This document shows positions 16,772-24,725 of a stretch of 64,000 nucleotides of DNA, in pieces. The position numbers and the translations under genes are program-made. A model generated the notes under the pieces. The model did no database searches and was not told the origin of the DNA. It saw only the letters and a list, made by a program, of their open reading frames with translations. The DNA is taken from contig VSDH01000004.1 of NCBI GenBank assembly GCA_008636105.1, positions 16,122 through 80,121 on the forward strand, given 5' to 3'. Position 1 is the first letter of the stretch, and every line of letters starts with the position of its first letter. Origin of the DNA: Candidatus Scalindua sediminis (GTDB lineage Bacteria; Planctomycetota; Brocadiia; Brocadiales; Scalinduaceae).

Positions 16772-17527
16772 ATGATAAGATTGGGAGTTAATATTGACCA
16801 TGTTGCCACATTAAGACAGGCCAGGATGACCTATGAACCCGATCCAGTCACAGCGGCCGGACTTGCAGATCTGGGTGGTGCAGATATTATAACAATTCAT
16901 CTTAGAGAAGATCGAAGACATATCCAGGATAGAGATCTTGATTTGATGCGTAAAATAGTTTTTACCAAGCTCAATCTGGAAATGTCAACTTCACAGGAGA
17001 TAATTGATATTGCGCTTAAGTCAAAACCCGAGCAGGTAACTTTTGTGCCTGAAAAAAGACAAGAGATTACAACGGAAGGTGGGCTATCTGTGACTACACA
17101 GAAAAGACTGCTTATCGATGTTATTAAGAGATTCAAAGATAACGGTATACACGTAAGTCTTTTTATAGATCCAGATAAAGATCAAATCATAGCTTCCAGT
17201 GAAGTTGGTGCTCAATCTGTAGAACTTCATACGGGTAATTATGCCAACGCTAGAGGCGATAAACAGTGTACTGAAAAGCTGGAAGAATTGAAAGAGGGTG
17301 TAAAAATTGCTCAGAGTTCAGGTCTGCGGGTAAATGCGGGGCATGGTTTGACATATAAAAATACGGGGCCTATTGTGGAACATCTGGATGTTGAGGAACT
17401 TCATATTGGCCATAGCATTGTTTCAAGAGCTATTTTTGTAGGGTTTAAGAGAGCTGTCCGGGAAATGAAAGAGCTTATCCATAATCATTATCTTATAAGA
17501 AAGACTTCTAAACATGTTGAAGTATAG
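16772..17527 (+). CDS. pdxJ: Pyridoxine 5'-phosphate synthase
   Basis: 251 aa from ATG 16772 (the family starts M-RLGVNIDHVATLRQAR; an in-frame TTG at 16760 would add four residues). YEPDPVTAA, HLREDRRHI, FVPEKRQEITTEGG, NAGHGLTYKN and ELHIGHSIV are the conserved blocks of this TIM barrel. It condenses 1-deoxyxylulose 5-phosphate with phosphohydroxy-amino-acetone to pyridoxine phosphate. Cotranscription with cdaR (gap 34 nt) is likely. Confidence 0.96.
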   Translation: MIRLGVNIDHVATLRQARMTYEPDPVTAAGLADLGGADIITIHLREDRRHIQDRDLDLMRKIVFTKLNLEMSTSQEIIDIALKSKPEQVTFVPEKRQEITTEGGLSVTTQKRLLIDVIKRFKDNGIHVSLFIDPDKDQIIASSEVGAQSVELHTGNYANARGDKQCTEKLEELKEGVKIAQSSGLRVNAGHGLTYKNTGPIVEHLDVEELHIGHSIVSRAIFVGFKRAVREMKELIHNHYLIRKTSKHVEV

Positions 17528-17575
17528 AAATTTCTATAAATTAACAAGCGTAGTGCAAAAAAGAGGAGTTTGAGT

Positions 17576-17700
17576 TTATGTTTACCCCGTTAGAGAAAGC
17601 TAACAATAAAATCACTGGTAGAAATAAAACAAATGGTGATGATGGTTTAATTTCACCATCAACAAATCCCGCTAGAGAAGGTTCTCTAACGGGGTTTACC
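17576..17700 (+). mobile_element. Short inverted-repeat element inside the 5' end of dapA
   Basis: The ends are TTTACCCCGTTAGAGAA on the left and TTCTCTAACGGGGTTTACC on the right, an inverted repeat of CCCCGTTAGAGAA. Both ends recur at an intergenic element: 17576-17594 is identical over 19 nt to the complement of 54137-54155, and 17686-17700 is identical over 15 nt to the complement of 53856-53870. Inside it TGATGGT and ACCATCA form a small stem. It holds no gene and reads through in frame with dapA. Confidence 0.88.
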
Positions 17701-18558
17701 GGGTCAATAGTTGCTTTGGTTACACCATTCAAAGATGGATTAGTAGATTATGATAAACTTGCAGAATTGGTGGAATACCATATTGGAAATGGTACAAATG
17801 GTATAATACCGTGTGGGACGACAGGGGAGTCTCCTACTTTGACTCACGAGGAGCATGGAGAAGTTGTTAGTAAAGTTGTCGAGAAAGCAAATGGCCGTAT
17901 ACCTGTTATAGCAGGAACCGGTTCTAATAATACGAGTGAAGCGCTGAGCTTAACTAAATATGCAAAAAGGGCAGGCGCGGATGGAGCCTTGATGATCACG
18001 CCTTATTATAATAAGCCTACACAAGAAGGCCTTTACAGGCATTTTAAGGCCGTCGCAGAGGGGATAGATATTCCGATTGTTATCTATAATGTTCCCTCTA
18101 GAACAGGTGTTTCAATTTTTCCTGAAACTGTGGCCAGGCTTTATGAAATGGAGAACATAGTTGCAATTAAAGAAGCAAGTGGAAACATCGATCAGACAAG
18201 TCAAATTCTCGCATTGTGTGATATTACGGTATTATCTGGAGATGATTCTCTAACCTTGCCAATATTGTCTGTGGGCGGTAAGGGGGTTATCTCGGTGGTG
18301 GCTAATATTCTTCCGCAGGATGTGTCAGAAATGGTCTCCAGATTTCTTAGTGGTATGGTTAAAGAATCCCAGGAAATACATAAAAAACTTTTCCCTATTT
18401 GTAGAGCGATGTTTATTGAAACAAATCCTATTCCCATAAAAACGGCAATGAAGCTGCTTGGTAGATTGAATGGTGAAATGAGGTTGCCTCTCTGTGAGAT
18501 GAATAATGAACACGAAAAACAACTTAATAATATCTTAAAAGAACATGGTCTGATTTGA
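17578..18558 (+). CDS. dapA: 4-hydroxy-tetrahydrodipicolinate synthase with element-encoded N-terminus
   Basis: 326 aa against about 290 for the family. The normal protein resumes at FTGSIVALVTPFKDG; GTTGESPTL, the YNKPTQEGLY segment, YNVPSRTG and the Schiff-base lysine in AIKEASG are all present. It makes the first lysine/diaminopimelate-branch intermediate from pyruvate and aspartate semialdehyde. The extra ~40 N-terminal residues (MFTPLEKANNK...GSLTGF) come from a short element (17576-17700) bounded by CCCCGTTAGAGAA inverted repeats. A GAGGAG ribosome-binding site 9 nt before ATG 17578 supports translation of the extension, and the element itself appears to supply that ATG. Confidence 0.95.
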   Translation: MFTPLEKANNKITGRNKTNGDDGLISPSTNPAREGSLTGFTGSIVALVTPFKDGLVDYDKLAELVEYHIGNGTNGIIPCGTTGESPTLTHEEHGEVVSKVVEKANGRIPVIAGTGSNNTSEALSLTKYAKRAGADGALMITPYYNKPTQEGLYRHFKAVAEGIDIPIVIYNVPSRTGVSIFPETVARLYEMENIVAIKEASGNIDQTSQILALCDITVLSGDDSLTLPILSVGGKGVISVVANILPQDVSEMVSRFLSGMVKESQEIHKKLFPICRAMFIETNPIPIKTAMKLLGRLNGEMRLPLCEMNNEHEKQLNNILKEHGLI

Positions 18559-18626
18559 TTCTTGACATCGAAATTTACTGCTATTAAAATTTTCATTATT
18601 TTAAAATTACTTTCAGAACAGTCTTT

Positions 18627-18833
18627 TTTAAATCTAAATTGAGCGATTTTATGTTACATGTCAATGTAGCCGCAGGCTTTAGCCTGCGTTTCCCATCATC
18701 TGATGAGTTTGTGACAATTTCATGTAAGTTACGCCCCCATAGCTTCCTTGCGTAAGCTAGGAATGGGGGCGGCTACCCGCCCGTACCGAACGGTACGTTC
18801 GGGCGGGCAAAAACCGCTCAATTTAGATTTAAA
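18627..18833. mobile_element. MITE-like element copy 1
   Basis: A perfect 19-bp terminal inverted repeat, TTTAAATCTAAATTGAGCG at 18627-18645 and its complement at 18815-18833. Between them lie several hairpins: CGCAGGCT/AGCCTGCG, CATCA/TGATG, CCCCCAT...ATGGGGG with an AGCTTCCTTGCGTAAGCT core, and a CGCCCG...CGGGCG arm. It has no coding capacity. The interval 18559-18873 between dapA and folE holds nothing else I can identify. Confidence 0.9.
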
Positions 18834-18873
18834 GAAATGATAAATATAATTTTTCTTGTAGGCAATAGATGTG

Positions 18874-19434
18874 ATGGATAGAAAAAAGATAATTAAAGGA
18901 ATTAGATTGTTTTTAGAAGGGATAGGCGATAACCCGGAACGCGAAGGCCTTAAAGAAACCCCCAAGCGTGTCGCTGAGATGTGTGAAGAGATTTATGCGG
19001 GGATTGGCGTAGATGCTGCAGAACAGATTAAGGTCCTGAAATCTGAAGACCATGACGAAATTGTTTTGTTAAAAGACATTCCCTTTTTTTCTGTTTGTGA
19101 GCATCATTTATTACCTTTCATTGGGAAGGCACACGTTGCATATATACCTGATGGCTCGCGGGTAACCGGCTTAAGTAAACTTGTAAGAGTGGTAGAAACT
19201 GAAGCGAAAAAATTGCAGGTACAGGAACGTCTTACCACATCGATAGCCGAATCAATCATGAAGGCCCTTCGGCCAAAGGGTGTATTGGCAATTATTGAGG
19301 CAGAGCATCTTTGTATGACAATGAGAGGCGTAAAAAAACCGGGCACCATTGCGCAGACGTCAGTGGTAAGGGGAATATTCAGGAAAAATGCGGCAACAAG
19401 AGCAGAGGCGATGGCCCTGATTAAGGGTAAATAA
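18874..19434 (+). CDS. folE: GTP cyclohydrolase I
   Basis: 186 aa from ATG 18874 (a GTG directly before it is the alternative). [17 protein letters not shown], the zinc-binding [20 protein letters not shown] and the second zinc residue region HLCMTMRGV are family hallmarks. It opens GTP to dihydroneopterin triphosphate, the first step towards folate and pterins. It sits right after a MITE-like element whose end is 40 nt upstream, and 4 nt before the tolC-like gene. Confidence 0.97.
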   Translation: MDRKKIIKGIRLFLEGIGDNPEREGLKETPKRVAEMCEEIYAGIGVDAAEQIKVLKSEDHDEIVLLKDIPFFSVCEHHLLPFIGKAHVAYIPDGSRVTGLSKLVRVVETEAKKLQVQERLTTSIAESIMKALRPKGVLAIIEAEHLCMTMRGVKKPGTIAQTSVVRGIFRKNAATRAEAMALIKGK

Positions 19435-19438
19435 GAAT

Positions 19439-21124
19439 ATGACAATTTTTTTTAAATTAAAAACCGTATTCATATTTTTTATTTTGCTGAATCTAATGTT
19501 ATTATTTCCCGGAAATGATGTAGAAGCAAAGATCAAGGACTATGGAGAAGCTCTCCTGGAGATAACGGAGGTAACTCTCCCCGACGATGTGAAGGCAAAG
19601 GACTACCGTGTAGAAGAGGAAGAACCCTATGTAGAATTTTCAAGAGATATGAAATTTCTTAACATGACGCTAAAGGACAGCATCATTCTGGCTCTACAGA
19701 ATAACTACGACATAAAGATTGCGAAGCTGGATCCAATGATTAAAGAAAAAGATGTTACTGTTGCAAAATCCGAGTTTGATCCCAAGCTGAAGATTGAGGG
19801 GAAAAGAGATATTAGCGAGGAACCGCAATCCAATACATTATTAACTGGAACTATTGGAGTAATACAAAGATTAGATGAATCTAATGAATTGAATGCCACT
19901 ATTGAAAAGCCTTTAGAAACTGGCGCTAAGTTTACATTTGACTTCAATCTTGGAATACGCCAATTTCTTGATCCTCAAACTTTTCAAACCTTGAATCCGC
20001 GGTCCACATCATCTATAGAGGCCAAGATAACCCAACCCCTTTTAAAAGGTGCGGGGATATTTTATAATAGAAGCAAAATATATATAGCAAGAAATGACAA
20101 GAAGAAATCAATATTGCAACTCAAGGAGAAAGCAATTGAAGTAATTAACTCCGTCCAAGAAGCATACTGGGACCTTGTAATGGCAATAGAGGAGTTAAGG
20201 GTGAGAAATAAATCTTTGGAAAGCGCTGAAGATCTACTCAGAAAAAACAGGATTCAGGTGAAGGTGGGAACCTTAGCGCCAATTGAAGTGTTAGTGGCAG
20301 AAGACGGTGTTGCTAAAAAGATAGACGAAATTATAGAAGCAGAAAATGATATTAAAAATAGAGAAGATGATTTAAAGCTAATTATGAATTTAAGTAACCA
20401 TTCTATCTTGTCAGATGCAGCAATCATACCGTTGGATAAGGCTTCTTTTACAATTACGGACGTAACGTTTGATGAGTCAATCAAGATAGCACTCGCAAAC
20501 AGGCCCGAACTCTTTGAAAAAGGTTTAGATATAGAAAATGCCAGGATTACGGTAAAGCAGACAAGGAATCAATTGCTTCCTCAACTTGATATTGAGGCAG
20601 GGATTAGTTATCATGGACTGGCTGGAGATTTTGGGAATGCCCTTGACTCTGCCTTTTCGGAACAGTTTCAAAGAGAATTCTTCGGAGTTACACTGGAGGT
20701 CCCTTTGGGTAATCGAGAGGCAAGGAGCAATTATTCAAAGGCAAAACTCGAAGCCAGGAAACAAATTCTTGAAAGAAGCAAGCAAGAGCAAGTTGTTGTT
20801 GTTGAGGTGCGTACGGCAGTTCGTGAGATAAAAAAAAATGCCGAGAGTATCAAGGCGACAGAAAAGGCGCAAGAATTAGCACAGAAAAGACTTGAGGCAG
20901 AGGAAAAAAAATACAAGGTTGGAAGGTCAACAAGTTTAGAAGTATTGCGTGCTCAGGATAATTTGACTATTGCAGAGGGCAAAGCTGTAAAAGCATTGGT
21001 TGATTACCAGAAATCATTAGGAGATCTAGATGCAAAAATGGGCACTATTCTGGAGAATAACAATATCATAATCGAGGACACGGGCTTGGTGATGGAAAAG
21101 GAATTATCATCTAAAGAATCTTGA
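19439..21124 (+). CDS. TolC-type outer-membrane efflux protein
   Basis: 561 aa. A signal peptide (hydrophobic core about 8-22) is followed by the two long helical OEP repeats; the regions around NSVQEAYWDLVMAIEEL and VEVRTAVREIKKNAESI are the coiled-coil barrel helices and GAKFTFDF/GVTLEVPLGN the beta strands. It would form the trimeric channel of a tripartite efflux or type I secretion system. No membrane-fusion or pump gene is adjacent, so the partner is elsewhere. Confidence 0.92.
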   Translation: MTIFFKLKTVFIFFILLNLMLLFPGNDVEAKIKDYGEALLEITEVTLPDDVKAKDYRVEEEEPYVEFSRDMKFLNMTLKDSIILALQNNYDIKIAKLDPMIKEKDVTVAKSEFDPKLKIEGKRDISEEPQSNTLLTGTIGVIQRLDESNELNATIEKPLETGAKFTFDFNLGIRQFLDPQTFQTLNPRSTSSIEAKITQPLLKGAGIFYNRSKIYIARNDKKKSILQLKEKAIEVINSVQEAYWDLVMAIEELRVRNKSLESAEDLLRKNRIQVKVGTLAPIEVLVAEDGVAKKIDEIIEAENDIKNREDDLKLIMNLSNHSILSDAAIIPLDKASFTITDVTFDESIKIALANRPELFEKGLDIENARITVKQTRNQLLPQLDIEAGISYHGLAGDFGNALDSAFSEQFQREFFGVTLEVPLGNREARSNYSKAKLEARKQILERSKQEQVVVVEVRTAVREIKKNAESIKATEKAQELAQKRLEAEEKKYKVGRSTSLEVLRAQDNLTIAEGKAVKALVDYQKSLGDLDAKMGTILENNNIIIEDTGLVMEKELSSKES

Positions 21125-21160
21125 ACATTATATAAGCACTTATTACCAAAAACACATTAT

Positions 21161-21270
21161 AGTTTACATGTCATTCTGAACCGAAGCCCTGAGTAAAACG
21201 AAGGGGCGGTGAAGAATCTGTCCTATCACTGAGATCCTTCGCTACACTCAGGATGACATCACTGTAAACT
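21161..21270. repeat. Intergenic inverted-repeat element (GTCATTCTGA...GGATGACA type)
   Basis: Ends AGTTTACA (21161-21168) and TGTAAACT (21263-21270) form an inverted repeat. Inside are CATGTCATTCTGA and TCAGGATGACATC, a pattern I associate with dispersed repeats in many environmental bacteria. It fills most of the gap between tolC and the sulfur-relay cluster and does not encode a protein. Confidence 0.75.
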
Positions 21271-21342
21271 ACTTTATGCTCTCAGTAGTAACAACATAAT
21301 TAGCTGGTCTCTACGAAAATAGAGGGGCGAAAGGAATTTGAA

Positions 21343-21603
21343 ATGATAGAAAAAATAAATGAACTCAAGCCGGATAAAACTATCGACCTAAAAGGTGAAG
21401 TATGTCCGTATACGTTTGTTAAATCTAAATTGGCATTGGAGGAAATGAATCTGGATCAGGTATTAGAGGTTGTTGTTGACCATGAACCTGCTGTTGAAAA
21501 TGTACCCAGAAGTCTAAAAAACGAGGGACAAAAAATCCTTGCTGTTGATAAGATTAATGATACCGATTGGAAAATACTGGTAAAGAAAGAGAAGGATATA
21601 TAG
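21343..21603 (+). CDS. TusA/SirA-like sulfur-carrier protein 1
   Basis: 86 aa TusA fold. The sulfur-carrying cysteine sits in GEVCPYTFVKSKLAL: the family CPxP motif is CPYT here. TusA proteins pass persulfide sulfur between desulfurases, DsrE-type proteins and acceptors. It is the first gene of the cluster 21343-24527 and lies 1 nt before the MoeB/ThiF-like gene. A second paralogue with the same CPYT variant is at 23709. The partner and direction of transfer are not readable from sequence. Confidence 0.9.
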   Translation: MIEKINELKPDKTIDLKGEVCPYTFVKSKLALEEMNLDQVLEVVVDHEPAVENVPRSLKNEGQKILAVDKINDTDWKILVKKEKDI

Positions 21604-21604
21604 A

Positions 21605-22411
21605 ATGTCTGAATTTACTGATGAACAGATTAAGCGATACTCAAGACACATAATATTACCTGAAGTTGGTGGTAAGGGACAGAAAAAGTTATTAAAAGCA
21701 AAGGTCTTCCTGGTTGGCGCTGGTGGTCTTGGGTCTCCGGCGGCGTACTATCTTGCTGCCGTGGGTGTGGGGAAGATAGGAATCGCCGACATGGACACTG
21801 TGGATCTTTCAAATTTACAGCGGCAAATACTCCACTCAAACAAAGATTTAGATTATTCAAAAGCTCTCTCTGCGAAGGAGACGCTGGAAGATTTAAACCC
21901 GGATGTTGAAGTAGTACCTTATACTGAGCGACTTATTTCGGAAAACATTATTGATATTATCAAGGATTATGACGTAGTTCTTGACGGTTCAGACAATTTT
22001 CCCACGAGATACCTGGTCAACGATGCCTGTGTTCTCCTCGGGAAACCATTATCACACGGCTCTATCTTTAGGTTTGAGGGCCAGGCAACGACAATTGTAC
22101 CGGGTAAAGGCCCATGCTATCGTTGTATATTCGAGACTCCTCCACCGCCTGATTTAGTGCCTTCCTGCCAGGAGGCAGGTGTGCTTGGAGTGCTTCCCGG
22201 AGTAATCGGTGTCATTCAGGCAACAGAGGTTATTAAGTTGATTCTAGGCAAAGGGGACCTACTTATTGGAGAGCTGCTTCTTTATGATTCCTTGAAAATG
22301 GATTTTAAGAAGCTAAATGTAAGGCGTAATCCCGAATGTCCCATTTGCGGCGAAAATCCCACAATAAAAGAATTAATAGACTACGAAGAATTCTGTCAGG
22401 TACATTTTTAG
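21605..22411 (+). CDS. MoeB/ThiF/HesA-family adenylyltransferase (E1-like)
   Basis: 268 aa. N-terminal RYSRHIILPEVGGKGQ, the nucleotide loop GAGGLGSPAAYYLAAVGVG, DMDTVDLSNLQRQ, DGSDNFPTRYLVND and the zinc cysteines CYRC and CPIC define the family; the reactive Cys is in SCQEAGVLG. It activates the C-terminus of a ubiquitin-like sulfur carrier (MoaD or ThiS) by adenylation. No such carrier gene is in the window; instead it lies between TusA and DsrE-type genes, so its partner may be encoded elsewhere or be unusual. Confidence 0.92.
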   Translation: MSEFTDEQIKRYSRHIILPEVGGKGQKKLLKAKVFLVGAGGLGSPAAYYLAAVGVGKIGIADMDTVDLSNLQRQILHSNKDLDYSKALSAKETLEDLNPDVEVVPYTERLISENIIDIIKDYDVVLDGSDNFPTRYLVNDACVLLGKPLSHGSIFRFEGQATTIVPGKGPCYRCIFETPPPPDLVPSCQEAGVLGVLPGVIGVIQATEVIKLILGKGDLLIGELLLYDSLKMDFKKLNVRRNPECPICGENPTIKELIDYEEFCQVHF

Positions 22412-22420
22412 GTAATATAT

Positions 22421-22578
22421 AAATTGAGAGATTTTAAATTGCATGTCAATGTAGCCGCAGGCTTTAGCCTGCGTTACCCATCATCTGATGGGTTTATGAC
22501 AATTTCATGTAAGTTACGCCCCCATAGCTTCCTTGCGTAAGCTAGGAATGGGGGCGGCTACAAAAATCTCTCAACTTT
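22421..22578. mobile_element. MITE-like element copy 2
   Basis: Terminal inverted repeat AAATTGAGAGATTTT (left) and AAAATCTCTCAACTTT (right), a variant of the family end with GAGAG instead of GAGCG. The interior matches copy 1 nearly base for base: GCATGTCAATGTAGCCGCAG, the CGCAGGCT/AGCCTGCG hairpin, CATCATCTGATG and the CCCCCATAGCTT...GGGGG hairpin. It lies inside the sulfur-relay cluster between the E1-like gene and dsrE. Confidence 0.88.
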
Positions 22579-22629
22579 GGTAATAACAACTAATACTTTT
22601 AAGAACATGAAATTGAGGAGCGTATAAAC

Positions 22630-22983
22630 ATGGCAAAATTAGGTATCTTGCTTACCCTTGGTCCATATCAGTTTGAAAACTGGGAAACGGCGTATAACAT
22701 TGCAAACGCTGCTTTGGATAAGGGACACGAAGTGCAGATGTTCCTTTATCTTGACGGCGTTTACAATCCCATAAAGTATCACACATTTCCTGACTGGCCT
22801 GAAATGCCTAAGGATAAATTTGCAGAACTAGTGAAAAAGGGTGCAAAGATAATTGCGTGTGGTGTATGTGTTAATGCAAGAGGTCTTGAAAAAGGGAAGG
22901 ATTATATTGATGGTATTACAGTAGGAGGTCTTCCTGATTTTGCACAAATAGTTAGTGAAGTTGATAGTGTTGTAAAACTTTAG
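22630..22983 (+). CDS. DsrE/TusD-like sulfur-relay protein
   Basis: 117 aa DsrE-family fold. The sulfur-active cysteine is in ACGVCVNARG, aligned with the TusD/DsrE active site. It is the first of three consecutive DsrE-family genes in the order E-F-H, the same order as tusD-tusC-tusB and dsrEFH. A GAGGAG ribosome-binding site lies upstream. In sulfur oxidisers and E. coli such heterohexamers relay sulfur to or from TusA. Confidence 0.88.
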   Translation: MAKLGILLTLGPYQFENWETAYNIANAALDKGHEVQMFLYLDGVYNPIKYHTFPDWPEMPKDKFAELVKKGAKIIACGVCVNARGLEKGKDYIDGITVGGLPDFAQIVSEVDSVVKL

Positions 22984-23001
22984 AGTCTGAAAGGAGAAGA
23001 G

Positions 23002-23352
23002 ATGGGTGAAAAGAACGTTTTGATTACAATGAATCAGGCTCCATATGGGAGTATTTATTATACGGAGGGACTGCGTGCAGCAGTTGGTGTGACAAGCGGC
23101 ATAGATGAACACAAAGTTAATGTTGTTTATTTAGGAGATGGTGCTTATTTCGCTATTGAAGGAGTGGATAGAAAAGATACAAAAACCTATATAGGCACTT
23201 TAAAAAAAGCAGAGAACAAATTAATGGTAGAAAAAGAATCATTGGAAGAAAGAAATATAGAAGAAAGTAAAATAGCCGAGGATATTGAAATAATATCACG
23301 TACTGAAGTACTGAAACTGGTACAAGCCGCTGATGTGACTATTGGTTTTTAA
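23002..23352 (+). CDS. DsrF/TusC-like protein
   Basis: 116 aa. The N-terminus KNVLITMNQAPYGSIYYTEG matches the TusC/DsrF pattern (a beta strand followed by PxG and EGL/EGxR). A charged helical stretch in the second half is longer than in E. coli TusC. There is an AGGAG ribosome-binding site. It sits 18 nt after the DsrE-like gene and 28 nt before the DsrH-like gene; a structural subunit role in a DsrEFH-type complex is the best guess. Confidence 0.8.
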   Translation: MGEKNVLITMNQAPYGSIYYTEGLRAAVGVTSGIDEHKVNVVYLGDGAYFAIEGVDRKDTKTYIGTLKKAENKLMVEKESLEERNIEESKIAEDIEIISRTEVLKLVQAADVTIGF

Positions 23353-23380
23353 ATAATAATCGGGGGAGGTCTTAAACGCT

Positions 23381-23650
23381 ATGGCAAATGTGTACTTAAT
23401 TGACAAGAAATTCGGAAATAATAGCTTAAGGATAGCTGGACAGGATAAAGACGCAGAGATAGTTCTCATCCAGGATGGAATCTATCTGGATGTAAAAAAA
23501 ATTGAAAATTCCGGCAATAAAGTTTATGCCGTTAAAGATGATGTTGAGAAACGTGGTTACACTGAAATACTGTCTAAGAATATTGAATTAATAGATTACG
23601 GTAAATTAGTTGATCTTATTCTTGCAAACAAAGTTGTCAATTTTGCGTGA
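23381..23650 (+). CDS. DsrH/TusB-like protein
   Basis: 89 aa, the small member of the DsrE family. VLIQDGIYL is the conserved DsrH/TusB segment; the final helix KLVDLILANKVVNFA is also typical. It lacks cysteine altogether, so it probably has a structural role. Start ATG follows GGGGGAGG. Identity rests on position after DsrE- and DsrF-like genes as much as on sequence. Confidence 0.78.
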   Translation: MANVYLIDKKFGNNSLRIAGQDKDAEIVLIQDGIYLDVKKIENSGNKVYAVKDDVEKRGYTEILSKNIELIDYGKLVDLILANKVVNFA

Positions 23651-23708
23651 TAATTAATTTTTGTTTTTGCCTGACATGATCAGGAAAGAAAGGAAAGGTA
23701 GAGTAAAG

Positions 23709-23963
23709 ATGCTTACAATTAAGGATAAAGCACCTGATCAGAGTATAGATATTCGCGGTAAGATATGTCCTTATACTTTGATTGAAACAAGGGACTCGCT
23801 TAAACAATTATCAAAAGGACAGATTTTGGAAGTATTATGCGATTATGAACCAGCTGCGGAAAATACAATACCAAATTTTTGCAGAAAAAAGGGGTGTCCC
23901 TTCGAAGTCGAAGCTGTAAAAGGGGGGAAACTCTGGAAGATAAAGATCGAAAAGACTGGCTGA
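23709..23963 (+). CDS. TusA/SirA-like sulfur-carrier protein 2
   Basis: 84 aa from ATG 23709, chosen because a purine-rich GGAAAGG stretch precedes it; the open frame extends upstream to 23661 without a better start. It contains RGKICPYTLIETRDSL, again CPYT instead of CPxP, and a second pair of cysteines (CRKKGCPF) near the C-terminus that paralogue 1 lacks. It lies 58 nt after the DsrH-like gene and 111 nt before the lipoyl-carrier gene. Confidence 0.87.
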   Translation: MLTIKDKAPDQSIDIRGKICPYTLIETRDSLKQLSKGQILEVLCDYEPAAENTIPNFCRKKGCPFEVEAVKGGKLWKIKIEKTG

Positions 23964-24074
23964 AGTATTAAAAGATATCATCTCAAAAATTTCCCACGAT
24001 AATCCGGTAGAAAGTATTCCCAATCTTATTTTTTGATCATGTTCTTCTAGAGATTTCGAAGGAAATGTCTCTTT

Positions 24075-24527
24075 ATGGCAGAGTATGAAGATATTAGTTT
24101 ACCGGATGATTTATATTATGATCGTAAGGATCACCTCTGGGCAAAAGTTGAAGATGATGGAGGGGTACGAGTAGGCTTGGATATCTTTGGGCAAAAGGCT
24201 GCCGGAACGGTTGCATATATAAAAATATTACCAGTTGATAAAAAAGTAAAAAAAAGTCGCGGCTTTGGTTCTCTTGAAGCAGGCAAATATATTGGTCCTC
24301 TAAAGGCGCCTGTGGGAGGGAAATTAATAGACGTTAATGAAGAGGTACTTAAGACGCCAAATCTTGTTAATACTGACCCTTATGGTAAGGGATGGTTTGT
24401 TATAATTGAGCCAGACAATCTTGAAGAAGATTTAAAAGACCTCGTCCAGGGAGCGCAGAATATACAGGAGTGGCTCGAATCTGAGTATAAAGAATATACT
24501 GAAAAGGGCCTATTTGCAGAAGAATAG
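24075..24527 (+). CDS. GcvH-like lipoyl-carrier protein
   Basis: 150 aa with a GcvH fold: DHLWAKVEDDG, GLDIFGQKAAG, then the lipoyl-lysine hairpin SLEAGKYIGPLKAP, with K positioned seven residues before AP exactly as in GcvH (ESVKAASDVYAP), and NTDPYGKGW. The ES-K-A motif itself is changed to LEAGK. No gcvT or gcvP is near; the neighbours are TusA- and DsrE-type proteins. Lipoate-binding GcvH homologues (LbpA) act as sulfur carriers in sHdr sulfur-oxidation systems, which are likewise linked to tusA and dsrE. A sulfur-carrier role is therefore inferred; the hdr genes are not present in this window. Confidence 0.85.
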   Translation: MAEYEDISLPDDLYYDRKDHLWAKVEDDGGVRVGLDIFGQKAAGTVAYIKILPVDKKVKKSRGFGSLEAGKYIGPLKAPVGGKLIDVNEEVLKTPNLVNTDPYGKGWFVIIEPDNLEEDLKDLVQGAQNIQEWLESEYKEYTEKGLFAEE

Positions 24528-24725
24528 TACAACAAGAAACTAGAATATCTTACGAATAATTCAATCCATTATGGTACTTAAGCACAACACATACAGTATC
24601 TATGTAAAGTAATGTAAAGTAAAGACATGTTTCTCTTGGTCTGACCAGGACCAAACGATCTTGGTATTAATTGTCATTTAAAGACTTGCATCTTCTTTTA
24701 AGTAGCAAATAATACCATACGAAAT

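Noticed and set aside
18729-18965. Minus-strand open frame over MITE-like copy 1 and the folE start
   Set aside because: It is made of repeat palindromes and the complement of folE, has no ribosome-binding site and no family resemblance.
24075-24527. Glycine cleavage H protein as the primary call
   Set aside because: The lipoyl motif is altered and there are no gcvT/gcvP genes; the sulfur-relay neighbours fit a different carrier role, though this is inference.
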